A DNA stretch of 64,000 nucleotides from Spirosoma foliorum (GCF_014117325.1 NZ_CP059732.1:1302001-1366000); one strand, 5' to 3'. Shown: positions 44,250 to 54,031, counted from the stretch's first letter. Notes: a model not told the origin generated them from the sequence alone. Made by a program: numbers and translations.

Positions 44250-46688
44250 TTATACTGGAAAATATAGGCTGAAGGTAGCACCTTGACCTGGTTTACTATG
44301 AGCAGTGATGGCCCCTCCGTGGTTAGCCACTACTTTTTCGCAGATTGCCAGGCCAATGCCCGTTCCGGCGAACTCGCTCTTACTATGCAATCGTTGGAAA
44401 ACCTGAAAGATACGATCTACATACTTTTCATCAAAACCAATTCCGTTATCTGAAACGTCAATTTGATGATAATTCGGAGTCTGACGAGTGGGTTTTACAG
44501 AAGGAGGCAACTCATTTGCCGGTACCATCCTGGTACTGACCAGAATTAATGGAGCAACGTTTGGCTGGCGAAATTTTAAGGCGTTACTCAATAAATTCTG
44601 GAACAATTGCTCCAGCTGTGATTTGTCGCCCTGAATTCTGGGTAAAGGGTCAACAGTTACCAGGGCTCCAGTTTCCAGAATACGCAAATCCAGATCACTG
44701 ATAACATTGTTGAGTACGCTGTTTAGAGAAACCAATGAGGAAGCATCCTGTCTGGTCGAAATTCGGGAGAAACTTAGCAAATCTTTGATCAGGTTCGACA
44801 TGCGGCTGGCGGCTGCCTGCATACGCTCCAGATAACCGATGCCGTCGCCGAGTTGAGCGGCATATTGACTCTTCAGTAGATCCCCAAATTGCTGCACTTT
44901 GCGCAAAGGCTCCTGTAAATCATGGCTAGCCACGTAAGCGAATCGCTGTAGGTTATCGTTGGAGCGGCTAAATAATTGATTCGCTTCTTCCAATTCTTCG
45001 TTGGTGGCGGCATATTCCTCATTAGTAGCAGCCAGTTCCTCATTGATTGACGCCAGCTCTTCATTCGCAGCTTCCAGTTCTTCGGTGCGCTCCTGTACCT
45101 GATGTTCCAGGGCAATCTGTAGCTGGCGTTGCACGGTGATATCCTGGGCGGTGCCTGTGAGCGTTATTGGCTCACCAGCGTCATCATAAAATACCTGGGC
45201 CTGTGCGCTTATAATCCGTACCTGTCCTGTTAGTCGGTTAATAATTGGATGCTCATTTCGATAAACTCCCGATGAACCCGGTTGGATAACAGCTGCTATC
45301 GCATCAGCAACCGATTGTCGATACTCGTCGGGCAGCGGATTATACGCTTCATCCATCGACTTTGTTGCTTCGGAGAAGCCGAGCCAGTCCATAAACCGCG
45401 CAGAATAGCTGAAAATGCCTGTTTTTACGTCAAGGCTCCAGGTGGCCAGCTCGGCCAGCTCAATGGCACCACGCAGTGAGGCTTCGGTTTTTTCTACCTG
45501 CTGTTTGGCCAGAACCAGATCGGTTAGCTCGGCAGCGCTGTTCATTACCCCATATATTTTGCCCGAAGCATCGTACAGAGGGGTGAAGCTATAGTTGAAA
45601 TAATAGGGTTGCAATTTGCCATCTACCATGATGTTTACACGCTGGGTCTTGGCGTGGAAAGGAATGCCAGTGGTATATACGCTATCCAGTTGCTCAAAAA
45701 TTTCCTGACCCGCCAATTCCGGCAATAGTTCCGGGTATAGTTTGCCAATGACATCATCGCCCTTGCCAAATACATCTTTAATGGATTGATTTGCCAGTTG
45801 AATCTGCATTTGACGACCTACATAAACACCAATAGGGAAGGGTGCACTCTCAACGATACTGCGCATCCTGGCTTCACTGTCTTCAAGGCGCTGTCGGGTC
45901 AGAATCTGCTCCGTAACATCGAGTACAAGGCCAACTACCTCCTGGGGCTGCCCGGAGGCATCGTTGATATATATGCCCTGAATGCGAATCCAGTGCACCG
46001 ATTCATCGGCCCAAATGAACCGAACCTCGAACCGGATTTTACCCGTCCGTAGTCCGTCGGCATAAGCTCGATCCCGAATAGGGCGATCATCGGGATGGAT
46101 GAAATTAACCAGCGTATGCTGATCAAACTGACGATTTTCCTGCCCGGTCAGAATTCTGGCCAGTTGAGGCTGGTAAACGAGGTGACCATCGGCTAGCCGA
46201 AGCTGAAAGGTTGCTACATCAGTTACTTCGGTGGCTAATTGATTAAGCCGCTCGGAGGTGGCCAAATTTTCCCGTTGCTGAACCTCTGCCGTAATATCCT
46301 GCACAATGCCCGAAAGCCGTAGGGGGGCACCTTGCTGATCAACATAAGCTTTCCCTGCGCACTGCAACCAGCGCGATGATGGATTGCTGGTATCAGAAAC
46401 ACGAAACTGAATCTCAACGAGTTCATCGGACGGTGCCGTAAGCATGTGTTGTATGAATTCGTCTACCCGTTTCCGATCATCGGGATGAACATGTTCAAAC
46501 ACGTGCGGAAGAGAAACTGTCTCCGTACCCAGGAAGCCAAATAACTCCTGGCAACGGCGGTTCCCGTAAAAAAGCTGGGATGCAGGGTTAAAATCCCAGG
46601 TGCCTATTCGGGCAGCCTGTAGCCTAAATCGTAAGCGCTCAATTTCGGCAGATAGACCTTGATCGAAGGGCTTTTGCTCGTCGGTCAT
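44250..46688 (-). CDS. Multi-PAS sensor histidine kinase
   Basis: From ATG 46688 (an in-frame ATG at 46742 adds 18 residues) the protein has about 812 residues. It carries four PAS/PAC units, then a long Glu-rich coiled coil (about residues 530-590), a HisKA domain with the phospho-acceptor His in YVASHDLQEPLRKV, and a HATPase domain with the N box LFQNLLSNALKF and G boxes DNGIGFD and GTGIGLAICEKV. It has no transmembrane segments, so it senses cytoplasmic signals. The type is common in Cytophagales and partners single-domain receivers such as the one downstream. Confidence 0.9.
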   Translation of the reverse strand: MTDEQKPFDQGLSAEIERLRFRLQAARIGTWDFNPASQLFYGNRRCQELFGFLGTETVSLPHVFEHVHPDDRKRVDEFIQHMLTAPSDELVEIQFRVSDTSNPSSRWLQCAGKAYVDQQGAPLRLSGIVQDITAEVQQRENLATSERLNQLATEVTDVATFQLRLADGHLVYQPQLARILTGQENRQFDQHTLVNFIHPDDRPIRDRAYADGLRTGKIRFEVRFIWADESVHWIRIQGIYINDASGQPQEVVGLVLDVTEQILTRQRLEDSEARMRSIVESAPFPIGVYVGRQMQIQLANQSIKDVFGKGDDVIGKLYPELLPELAGQEIFEQLDSVYTTGIPFHAKTQRVNIMVDGKLQPYYFNYSFTPLYDASGKIYGVMNSAAELTDLVLAKQQVEKTEASLRGAIELAELATWSLDVKTGIFSYSARFMDWLGFSEATKSMDEAYNPLPDEYRQSVADAIAAVIQPGSSGVYRNEHPIINRLTGQVRIISAQAQVFYDDAGEPITLTGTAQDITVQRQLQIALEHQVQERTEELEAANEELASINEELAATNEEYAATNEELEEANQLFSRSNDNLQRFAYVASHDLQEPLRKVQQFGDLLKSQYAAQLGDGIGYLERMQAAASRMSNLIKDLLSFSRISTRQDASSLVSLNSVLNNVISDLDLRILETGALVTVDPLPRIQGDKSQLEQLFQNLLSNALKFRQPNVAPLILVSTRMVPANELPPSVKPTRQTPNYHQIDVSDNGIGFDEKYVDRIFQVFQRLHSKSEFAGTGIGLAICEKVVANHGGAITAHSKPGQGATFSLYFPV

Positions 46689-46959
46689 TGATTCATCGGT
46701 GATTACATATACTTGATTGCAGCTTTTAACCAGATAGACCAAATGAAGGTTTTAGGTTTATAGAAAACTGGTCGATATTCCTTACTGCATTAGTGATTTA
46801 GTACCCTTTTACACCACCATTGGAGTGTGTTTAAGGATGACTGATAACAACCAGGGAAGGCCAGAGGAGTCAATAAAACGGATGTTAGTGTGGAAAAAAA
46901 CGGGGCCGAAAAGTGTCCCGATGCAGATTTGTTAGTCAATATAAGCAGACGTTTTAGTT

Positions 46960-48123
46960 ATGGTTTTTGATGCAATGGCGGTTGGACTCGGCGCAATGGG
47001 AAGCGCTACACTTTACCAACTCTCCAAACAAACCTCACATATACTGGGAATTGATCAGTTTGCTCCGCCCCATACCCACGGATCAACGCATGGCGAAACC
47101 CGAATTACGCGGCAGGCAATTGGCGAAGGAGCTCACTTTGTTCCACTCGCGTTGCGCTCCTATGAACTATGGCGGGAACTCGAACGAAATACCGGCGAAA
47201 ACCTATTGACCATAACGGGTGGATTGTTTGTTGGCGACGCACAGTCTAATAGCCAGATGCATCATAAACCCGACTTTCTTCGAACAACTATACAAGCTGC
47301 GGAGTCATTTGGGATCGCGCATCGACTGTTGGATACGGATTCATTACGACGAGAGTTTCCTCAGTTTCAGTTTCGTGCGAATGACGTTGGTTATTACGAA
47401 GACGAAGCCGGATTCCTGAATCCAGAGCGTTGCATATCGGCACAGCTGGCTGAGGCTCAGAGAAATGGCGCTACTATCCGTACCAATGAACGAATGCTGT
47501 CAATGGAATCGAAGGGAGATGTGGTAATCGTTCAAACCGATCAAGCGACCTATCGAACACGAAAGTTAATTCTAACAACCGGCTCCTGGATAACCGAATC
47601 CTTTCGGAATACTCCTTACCAGGATCTCCTTCGGGTGCATCGGCAGGTTCTGTACTGGTTTGCTATTCAATCTGACTATCATCTGTATACGCCCGACCGG
47701 ATGCCGGTGTTTATTCTGAGCGACCGGGAAGTATATGGGTTTCCGGCCATAGGTGGCCCTACTGGCGGGCTTAAACTGGCCACAGAAGTATACGCGCAGT
47801 CAACTTCACCCCAGACTGTGAATCGCGTGGTGAGTGAGGCCGAGACGCAGGCCATGTATGAACAACATGTGGCCCCCAATTTTGTGGGTATTGGTCCTGC
47901 GTGCGTTAAATCGGTTGTTTGTTTATACACCATGACACCCAATGGCGATTTTATTATCGATCAACATCCAACTCATCCGAATGTATTGCTGGCATCAGCC
48001 TGTTCGGGGCACGGATTTAAACACTCGGCCGCTGTGGGGCAAATTCTAGCCGAACTAGCCTTACTGGGGCAAACAGGGTTTAACATTCAGCCGTTTCAAT
48101 TAGCCCATTTTGCTGGCAAATAG
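46960..48123 (+). CDS. solA: Monomeric sarcosine oxidase / N-methyltryptophan oxidase family flavoenzyme
   Basis: The 387-residue protein begins with an FAD motif (VGLGAMGSATLYQL) and matches the MSOX/SolA group of the DAO superfamily, with the substrate-site stretch THGSTHGETRITRQA. The Cys in KSVVCLYTMTPNGDFIID fits the residue that binds FAD covalently in this family. It oxidises N-methyl amino acids with oxygen to the amine, formaldehyde and hydrogen peroxide in the cytoplasm. Exact substrate (sarcosine, N-methyltryptophan or another secondary amine) is undetermined, so the symbol is by family only. Confidence 0.85.
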   Translation: MVFDAMAVGLGAMGSATLYQLSKQTSHILGIDQFAPPHTHGSTHGETRITRQAIGEGAHFVPLALRSYELWRELERNTGENLLTITGGLFVGDAQSNSQMHHKPDFLRTTIQAAESFGIAHRLLDTDSLRREFPQFQFRANDVGYYEDEAGFLNPERCISAQLAEAQRNGATIRTNERMLSMESKGDVVIVQTDQATYRTRKLILTTGSWITESFRNTPYQDLLRVHRQVLYWFAIQSDYHLYTPDRMPVFILSDREVYGFPAIGGPTGGLKLATEVYAQSTSPQTVNRVVSEAETQAMYEQHVAPNFVGIGPACVKSVVCLYTMTPNGDFIIDQHPTHPNVLLASACSGHGFKHSAAVGQILAELALLGQTGFNIQPFQLAHFAGK

Positions 48124-48228
48124 GCACTATTCTGAATACGGTTTACTAACAAAATAAATGAGGTTACAGCACATCAGAAAGAACGTTCTTGGCATGATTG
48201 ATGATGTATTTTCAAGAAAAAGTCATTT

Positions 48229-48588
48229 ATGATTCTCGACGAACGGACAACAACAGTTTATTCTTCCATCAGCCAGCCACTTATTGGTTTCTGGGGTGCA
48301 ACTGCCAGTCAGGTAAAGGATATTTACGAGGCTTACAAAAGCTTGTGGTCGTCGACGCCCAACGAAGCCTACGCCCGAGATGTCTACGACTCACTCGTTG
48401 CTATTGCCTTGACCGAAGATATGGCCTGTCCTATTGCCTGGCTTTCGGCGGAACTACGATTTGAAGCATTTGCAGCCGCTACTGGCGATCGTAAATGGGC
48501 AGCCCTTATGGACCTAACCTACGGACCAGCTATTAAGGATGATCGAGCGCTCGATTTATATAATGAGCGTATGACGAGAGAATTGTAA
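48229..48588 (+). CDS. Hypothetical protein, 119 residues
   Basis: The frame is soluble and mixed in composition, with Trp-containing segments (IGFWGATASQVKDIYEAYKS; CPIAWLSAELRFEAFAAATG). It has no signal peptide or membrane segment and I recognise no family. It is downstream of the flavoenzyme by about 105 bases on the same strand and convergent with the VanZ-like gene. Helix-rich composition and even codon use suggest a genuine gene; function is unknown. Confidence 0.55.
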   Translation: MILDERTTTVYSSISQPLIGFWGATASQVKDIYEAYKSLWSSTPNEAYARDVYDSLVAIALTEDMACPIAWLSAELRFEAFAAATGDRKWAALMDLTYGPAIKDDRALDLYNERMTREL

Positions 48589-48629
48589 CCTGTGAACGGG
48601 CTTCTTCAGCTGAGGATAAGTCTGTTAGG

Positions 48630-49037
48630 TTATCTATTCAGTGACTTTAACTTTCTTATGCCGCTTAGCATTATAAAGGCGGTAATCAGCCCTACAAAAG
48701 CGCCTACTGACCCCCAACCAATATCTTCAAAGCTAGGATAACGGGAAGGGATCAACAATTGGCCAATTTCGGCCAGGGTGACAATACCGATCAGAATCAG
48801 CCATAATACCAGCCAATTGGATAAAGAGCGGGGAGTGGACGTGGGTAAAAAACCGGCAACAAGGCCCATAAAAACAAAGGGAATGGCGGTACGGATGTTT
48901 CCGTGGGCGTGAACATCGGTCCAGCGGGATACCCAGCCGGGAATAAACCAGATGTGTTTAAAATGATAATTGGGTTGCCAGCTTAAATACAGAATTAGGG
49001 CCGTACCAATAATGAGCATTATATAAATTAAACGCAT
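48630..49037 (-). CDS. VanZ-like membrane protein
   Basis: The 135-residue protein has four hydrophobic segments and the VanZ-type motif EIGQLLIPSRYPSFEDIGWG, with the conserved E..Q..P.R..s..D pattern. VanZ-like proteins are small inner-membrane proteins; the founder adds low-level teicoplanin resistance, most relatives are uncharacterised. It begins 37 bases downstream of the hybrid kinase on the same strand, so the pair may be co-transcribed. No glycopeptide resistance genes are near. Confidence 0.78.
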   Translation of the reverse strand: MRLIYIMLIIGTALILYLSWQPNYHFKHIWFIPGWVSRWTDVHAHGNIRTAIPFVFMGLVAGFLPTSTPRSLSNWLVLWLILIGIVTLAEIGQLLIPSRYPSFEDIGWGSVGAFVGLITAFIMLSGIRKLKSLNR

Positions 49038-49074
49038 AGAAAGTCCATAATTAGGTTGTTCGTCCCGTTACTAA

Positions 49075-51954
49075 TTAACCGATGTCTGCTAAGGCAGACT
49101 GTATGGCCGGTAGTTCTGCTTCCAGTGTTCGTATAAATTGATGAACGAGTGGTTCAATTTCACTAACGGGTTGTTTATTCGTTATTCGGGTACCTATAGT
49201 TTGACTTAATTGGACCATTTCGGTCAATCCGAACATCTGAAACGCTACTTTTTGCGCGTGAATAATTCCACCAATCGTAGTCGGTTCGTTTTTTTCGAGT
49301 GCCTGCCGAATCTGCTGAATCTCGCCTGGGGTTTGCGCCAAAAACAGCTCCATCACTTCAGCGGCAAACTCCTGGTCATCGTCTAAAGCGCTGAGTAAGA
49401 CCTCCATCGAGAAGCTTGGTTTGGGCGCTATCTCTTCCTGGGATTTAACGGATGAATGTTGCTCTGGATAATGCAGGGGCGTGTATTTTCGTAAAATGCG
49501 CTGTAGCTCCTCCACCTGGAAAGGTTTCGGCAGAAAGTCGTTCATACCAGCCTGTAAGCATTGTTCTCGTTCGCTGGCCAGGGCATGAGCGGTCATCGCA
49601 ATAATTGGCACGTTCTTGCGCAATGTATTTCGAATATAGCGGGTGGCTGTATATCCGTCCATAACCGGCATCTGAATGTCCATTAACACCAGATCGAAAT
49701 CGTTCATTTGCAGGCTGTTAATAGCCAGTTGGCCATTTTCAGCTAGCTGGGCAGCGTAGCCCAATCGTTTGAGGACCTGAAGCGCCAATTTCTGGTTCAT
49801 CAGGTTATCTTCCACAATCAGAATGCGCAGATCGGAAAGCGCTGGATTTAGAGCAACAGTTGACCTTTCGGCAATCAGATCGATTTGAGTAGCGGCTATT
49901 CGATAAGGAATCTCCAGCGTGAAACACGACCCCTCGCCAAGCGTGCTGGAAACGCTAATGGAGCCGCCCTGCATTTCGGTGAGCGATTTAACGATATTTA
50001 ACCCAAGACCTGTGCCACCGTAATAACGGGTTGTAAAATCGCTCGCCTGACGGAATCGCTCAAAAATAAAGGGGAGGATATCGGCAGCCATGCCAATGCC
50101 TGTATCCTGTACGCTAAAACGTACCTGTACGGAGTCGGCTGTTATGGCTCTTTTTTCAATGCGTACCCGAACACCACCGTGTTGCGTAAATTTGATCGCG
50201 TTGTTGAGCAAGTTGACCAAAATCTGGGTGAGTCGTGTTGGATCGCCCAGAACAACCGGTGGTAGGGTAGGGTCGGTTTCGACAAGTAACCACAGATTTT
50301 TTTCGGTAGCCGCCGAATGAAGCATCGTTCGAATCGAATCTGCCAGCGAAGGAATGCTGAACGGAATGGATTCTAGCGGCAACATGCCTGCTTCAATTTT
50401 GGAGATGTCGAGGATATCATTGACGATGCTGAGCAGATTTTTGCCTGCCGTTCGGATGAAACTGACAAACTCTTTCTGCTCCGTATCTAACGGCGTCGTT
50501 TCCAGTAGATTTGAAAAGCCCAGGATGGCATTAAGGGGCGTCCTGATTTCATGGCTCATGTTGGCCAGAAACTGCTTTTCGGTATGTCGGGCATCCTCCG
50601 CGATTTGTCGGGCCAGGGCTAGTTCTTCTTCAAGGCGCTTGCGCTCACTCAGGTCAAAGTGAATGCCCATAGACCCAACCAGCGTTCCAGTTTCGTCAAC
50701 GATAGGAACACCACTAACCAGCACCCAGATACGACTGCCATCTTTCCGCATTAAGGCCATTTCGTAGGAGCCAGTCTGGCCTTGTCCGCGTTGCACCTGT
50801 TGCCGACTAAGTTCTTCTTTAAACTCAGGGTGAACCAGCAAATTGGCCGCGTTTTTGCCGACCAGCTCATCCTGACTATAGCCCAGCATCTGACAAAAGC
50901 GATCGTAGGCTCGTAAAATTGTCTGATCGTTATCGACTTCAAGCAGGCCTAGTTCCATCGTATTCATGATGGTTCGGTACTTTTCTTCGCTTCGTCGGAT
51001 ACGTTCATCTGCCTGGTATTTCTGCGTAATATCGCCGTACTTCCAAAGTTGGCCCCGGTAATGTCCGTCCAGCCAGATTGGAATATAATCCCATTCCAGC
51101 ACTCGTCCGTCGGCCAGATGAGTTACCTGGTTCCGGATGGCGACTCGATCGTGAACAATTTCGTCCATCCGATCAAAGAACTGTTCGGCATTTGCAAACA
51201 AAAGAGCGGGAGGTATGGCTACTGAAATGAACTCCTTGCCAATCAATTCGTTGGGCGACTGGTCGATACTAAACAGATCGCAATAAAGTTGATTGGTCAG
51301 GATAATTTTTCGGTGCTCATCTTCCACCAACACCCCACTGTGTAGGTTGGTAATGAGCGATTCCAGGCGGGCCTGGGTCAATTGAAACGAATCTTCGGTA
51401 AGTTTTCGTTGGGTAATATCTCGGGCCACCGCTACCAGTTCAGGTACCTGCTGCTCGTTCTTTACCAGACCAACTGTCTGCCCAATCCAGACGGCTGTAC
51501 CATCTTTAGCGCGTATCGGAAACTCGACATAGGTAGCTTCTTGCCCGGTTTGCACCATTGTCTGGTAGAAGTTGATCACTTCAGTTCGGTAGTCCGGTAA
51601 AATCAAATGGACAAAATGTCGACCAAGTAATTCAGCTTGCGTATAGCCTAAGAAGCTCTCCACCATCGAATTGGTAAAGGTGAAGTAGCCTTCGGGCGAA
51701 ATTTTGAAGATTATATCCTGAGCCGAGTCGATCAGCTGGCGGTACTGATACTCGCTTTGCTGACCTTGCTCAAGGTTACTAGTTCGCTGTTGATTCAACG
51801 CATCGTTCAGCAGCCTTTGTTGCTCTTCCGATTGGCTAAGGCGTAACGACTTTAGTTTCAACTGCCGCTCGACCCGACGTTGTTCCTTTTTCTGGCAGAC
51901 CAACTGGCGCTTAAGACGGTTCAATCGGCGCTGGGTAGGTTCAAACGAGTTCAT
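49075..51954 (-). CDS. Hybrid sensor histidine kinase with PAS, receiver and Hpt domains
   Basis: The 959-residue protein has a basic coiled-coil start, three PAS/PAC units, a HisKA domain (FLANMSHEIRTPLNAIL), a HATPase domain (N box ILVNLLNNAIKF, G box GGTGLGLNIVKS), a receiver (LIVEDNLMNQKLA; Asp in LVLMDIQMPVMDGYTA; Lys in DFLPKPFQ) and a C-terminal Hpt-like domain (IHAQKVAFQMFGL). The Hpt His is present but the usual Gly-Ser after Lys is replaced by Val-Ala. No membrane segments are visible. It should run an internal phosphorelay toward an unlinked regulator. Confidence 0.92.
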   Translation of the reverse strand: MNSFEPTQRRLNRLKRQLVCQKKEQRRVERQLKLKSLRLSQSEEQQRLLNDALNQQRTSNLEQGQQSEYQYRQLIDSAQDIIFKISPEGYFTFTNSMVESFLGYTQAELLGRHFVHLILPDYRTEVINFYQTMVQTGQEATYVEFPIRAKDGTAVWIGQTVGLVKNEQQVPELVAVARDITQRKLTEDSFQLTQARLESLITNLHSGVLVEDEHRKIILTNQLYCDLFSIDQSPNELIGKEFISVAIPPALLFANAEQFFDRMDEIVHDRVAIRNQVTHLADGRVLEWDYIPIWLDGHYRGQLWKYGDITQKYQADERIRRSEEKYRTIMNTMELGLLEVDNDQTILRAYDRFCQMLGYSQDELVGKNAANLLVHPEFKEELSRQQVQRGQGQTGSYEMALMRKDGSRIWVLVSGVPIVDETGTLVGSMGIHFDLSERKRLEEELALARQIAEDARHTEKQFLANMSHEIRTPLNAILGFSNLLETTPLDTEQKEFVSFIRTAGKNLLSIVNDILDISKIEAGMLPLESIPFSIPSLADSIRTMLHSAATEKNLWLLVETDPTLPPVVLGDPTRLTQILVNLLNNAIKFTQHGGVRVRIEKRAITADSVQVRFSVQDTGIGMAADILPFIFERFRQASDFTTRYYGGTGLGLNIVKSLTEMQGGSISVSSTLGEGSCFTLEIPYRIAATQIDLIAERSTVALNPALSDLRILIVEDNLMNQKLALQVLKRLGYAAQLAENGQLAINSLQMNDFDLVLMDIQMPVMDGYTATRYIRNTLRKNVPIIAMTAHALASEREQCLQAGMNDFLPKPFQVEELQRILRKYTPLHYPEQHSSVKSQEEIAPKPSFSMEVLLSALDDDQEFAAEVMELFLAQTPGEIQQIRQALEKNEPTTIGGIIHAQKVAFQMFGLTEMVQLSQTIGTRITNKQPVSEIEPLVHQFIRTLEAELPAIQSALADIG

Positions 51955-52730
51955 ATTTATTCATTAACACTAACAAATTGAAGGAGGGCAACTCTTGTTC
52001 GGAACTGCCTGTGCGGATCAATGCTGGTAATGGCGCGAAAGTATGGATAATGAGTGTGCGATAATACGATATTGTTTCGTGCGTTCAATCGTGCAAAAAG
52101 GTGTTGACTGCCTGATAGTTGTCATGGTAATCGATATGGCTATTCGGCACGCCTGATTGTTGTCATTTGCCCATCTATTGATTTAAATCGAATGGCCGTG
52201 TCTATCAGGCTTTTCGATACTTAAAATTGACGATCTCCCCAATAGGTAGCAAAATAAGCAAGTAGCTCTTTTTGTTACCAAAAATATATAAAAATGACCG
52301 TTCTTTAATTTTGTGTGTTTTAATTGATATATTATTTCTTTTTAAGTTTATGTTTTGTGTCATTGTTTCCATTTTCGGGTTTCTCTAATTAGACACAATA
52401 CCGCCAACTGTTACATGACCCTACCTCCCCTTTGAGTATATCGATAGCTGCGATCGGCAAAAAGTAGACTCCTCAACGCTGCTGTGAACGGAATTGGAAA
52501 TAGTACTAAACTTCTGGTAAATAGTCTATTTTAAATTCATTAAATTAGTCCTTTAACCGAAACAGTCGGTCATATTTTCTTGCCTTTACGGTAAACTAGC
52601 AAGGGACTATACATTAATTATCTGGCTATCTGCGCCAGGAATGAATGCTAGAGAGCTTGCATGAATTGACCACGATAAACATTCGTGCTGTTGTATAAAC
52701 TAACATAGCCACTACAAGAACGCTTGCATG
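51955..52730. other. Gene-poor AT-rich region, no CDS seen
   Basis: No frame here has a recognisable product. The part 52250-52640 is strongly AT-rich. TAATTTTG at 52306-52313 matches the Bacteroidota -7 box TAnnTTTG, but the nearest upstream TTG is too far for a standard promoter. The words tgatagttgtcat and tgattgttgtcat repeat near 52110 and 52155. Nothing else is supported. Confidence 0.5.
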
Positions 52731-52814
52731 ATTAGGCCTTTCGCTTAGAGCCGTGCCACGGTTCTTTTGGGCTATGTGGCTAACCGTGGCACGGCTCTAA
52801 ACGAAAGGCCTAAT
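52731..52814. repeat. Palindrome AGGCCTTTCG…AGAGCCGTGCCACGGTT
   Basis: Arms of 33 bases (52731-52763 and 52782-52814) pair almost perfectly, with one mismatch near the middle. The stem gccgtgccacggtt is shared with 11970-12006. The right arm ends in the ATG of the next small frame. Confidence 0.82.
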
Positions 52815-53076
52815 GATTACTAAAGCTATGGGGCAGCCTAATGACGCAATAAATCCGAATGCTGATCAGCAGAGAAAGCTACTGGAGGATATGATAAAAC
52901 AGTGCGATGCGCTAATCGATGAGTTATATGAGACTATCGAGTTGTTTACCCTCGATGGTGCTTCTCCAGATGACGAGACTATGCATACCGATGCCGCTCA
53001 GGAGTTGGTGTATTATACCCGAAAGCGCATTGAGCTAGTAGAAGCGCTGCAGTTGTTGAGATCGGGGCATCCGTAG
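52813..53076 (+). CDS. Small hypothetical acidic helical protein
   Basis: The 87-residue frame (82 from ATG 52828) reads MGQPNDAINPNADQQRKLLE… and is acidic and helical, with a negatively charged loop (DGASPDDETMHTDAA) between two long helices. No domain is recognised. The first ATG falls in the arm of the upstream palindrome, so 52828 is a reasonable alternative start. The layout resembles the small protein at 43419 only in being a helical hairpin. Function unknown. Confidence 0.5.
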   Translation: MITKAMGQPNDAINPNADQQRKLLEDMIKQCDALIDELYETIELFTLDGASPDDETMHTDAAQELVYYTRKRIELVEALQLLRSGHP

Positions 53077-53113
53077 CCAGAGCGAAATGGCCTAATCGAA
53101 TACCATATTAATA

Positions 53114-53170
53114 AAATAGACATTGCCTCTCTACGTATACTATTCATACGTAGAGAGGCAATGTCTATTT
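53114..53170. terminator. Palindrome AAATAGACATTGCCTCTCTA, terminator
   Basis: Two 26-base arms are exact complements around a 5-base loop, with A/T runs at both ends. It lies 37 bases after the small hypothetical gene and fits a strong intrinsic terminator. Confidence 0.85.
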
Positions 53171-53199
53171 GGCAATACTACTAAGAAGCAATTAACTGG

Positions 53200-53531
53200 T
53201 GGCGCGGGAAAAATGCACCATTAGACCTACTCACTGCCACAGGCCATAGTCTGGCAGCATGCGTTAACTTAAATACTTTTGGGCGCACCGAAAACACAGG
53301 TGCGCAGGAATTCACAACGGAGTTAGACTGGTAGTTTCGTATTGTGCGATCAACAGAGATCGGGCCTGCCTGGCAGGCAGTGCGTACTACCCGGCTGTGT
53401 CGACGAGTAGCTTCTACGACTAAAAACGAGCAAGTATGAAGCAGCCAGCCACCATACCCTTTCCAAAGCGAACCTGTGCAGCTCACAGGTAATGAAGAAC
53501 AATATTGGCCGGGGCCATAAGAGATTTCCAT
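53200..53531. ncRNA. Possible structured RNA, strand unknown
   Basis: Five compact G+C-rich hairpins occur within about 300 bases of otherwise AT-rich DNA: ctgcca/tggcag (53234-53257), gcgcacc/ggtgcgc (53283-53305), gatc/gatc around 53348, cctgcc/ggcagg near 53375-53387, and acctgtg/cacaggt (53472-53490). A 116-codon minus-strand frame covers the same span, but its Ser/Cys/Arg-rich composition looks non-coding. No RNA family (tmRNA, RNase P, SRP, 6S) is recognised. Confidence 0.3.
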
Positions 53532-53560
53532 AGCTGTATGATGAAATAGTCGATAAAGTT

Positions 53561-53604
53561 AATTGGGTATATATTAAAATAAGATTAAGTATTTATACCC
53601 AATT
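53561..53604. repeat. Inverted repeat AATTGGGTATA…TATACCCAATT
   Basis: Eleven-base perfect arms enclose 22 AT-rich bases. It sits midway between two divergent ATGGAAAT sequences (53531 on minus, 53612 on plus), an arrangement that suits an operator or an insertion scar. The remaining stretch to 54031 has no supported gene. Confidence 0.6.
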
Positions 53605-54031
53605 TATCTACATGGAAATAAGAAGACAAAGACCCTTCAAGGCGAGAAGAAAGAGGCAGAAGGATACAAAAAGTACGGTTAGCCAGGTGACTGGCAGGAG
53701 GTAGTTTGATTTCATGAGTGCAGGTTACGATGAATGGTTGAGACAAAGGTATGTCTTTGTTATGTGTACTGACATGAAATTTATTGAGCGTAGCGAAACC
53801 TAGTTACAAGTGACTATAAAACTGTTTTTCTTTATATATTAACTGGTTGACTAGGATTTTTTAAAGATACGTTTAGGCGAAAGAGTAGCTAAGTATAAAA
53901 TGTTGTCTAGTTATTACTTTAGCAATATCGGTAACAGTAGGGTGGCCTGAAAATTTAGAACAAACAGAACAGAATTGATCAGATACTACCTAAGGGAAAT
54001 CGGGCAATGGCCACTTGTAAAGCCGACAGTA

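Noticed and set aside
52306..52313. TAATTTTG as a promoter -7 box
   Set aside because: The box matches, but no TTG lies at the right spacing and the next gene is 500 bases away.
53181..53531. 116-codon minus-strand frame as a protein gene
   Set aside because: Composition is rich in Ser, Cys and Arg with no hydrophobic core pattern or family, and it is covered by strong hairpins; treated as possible RNA instead.
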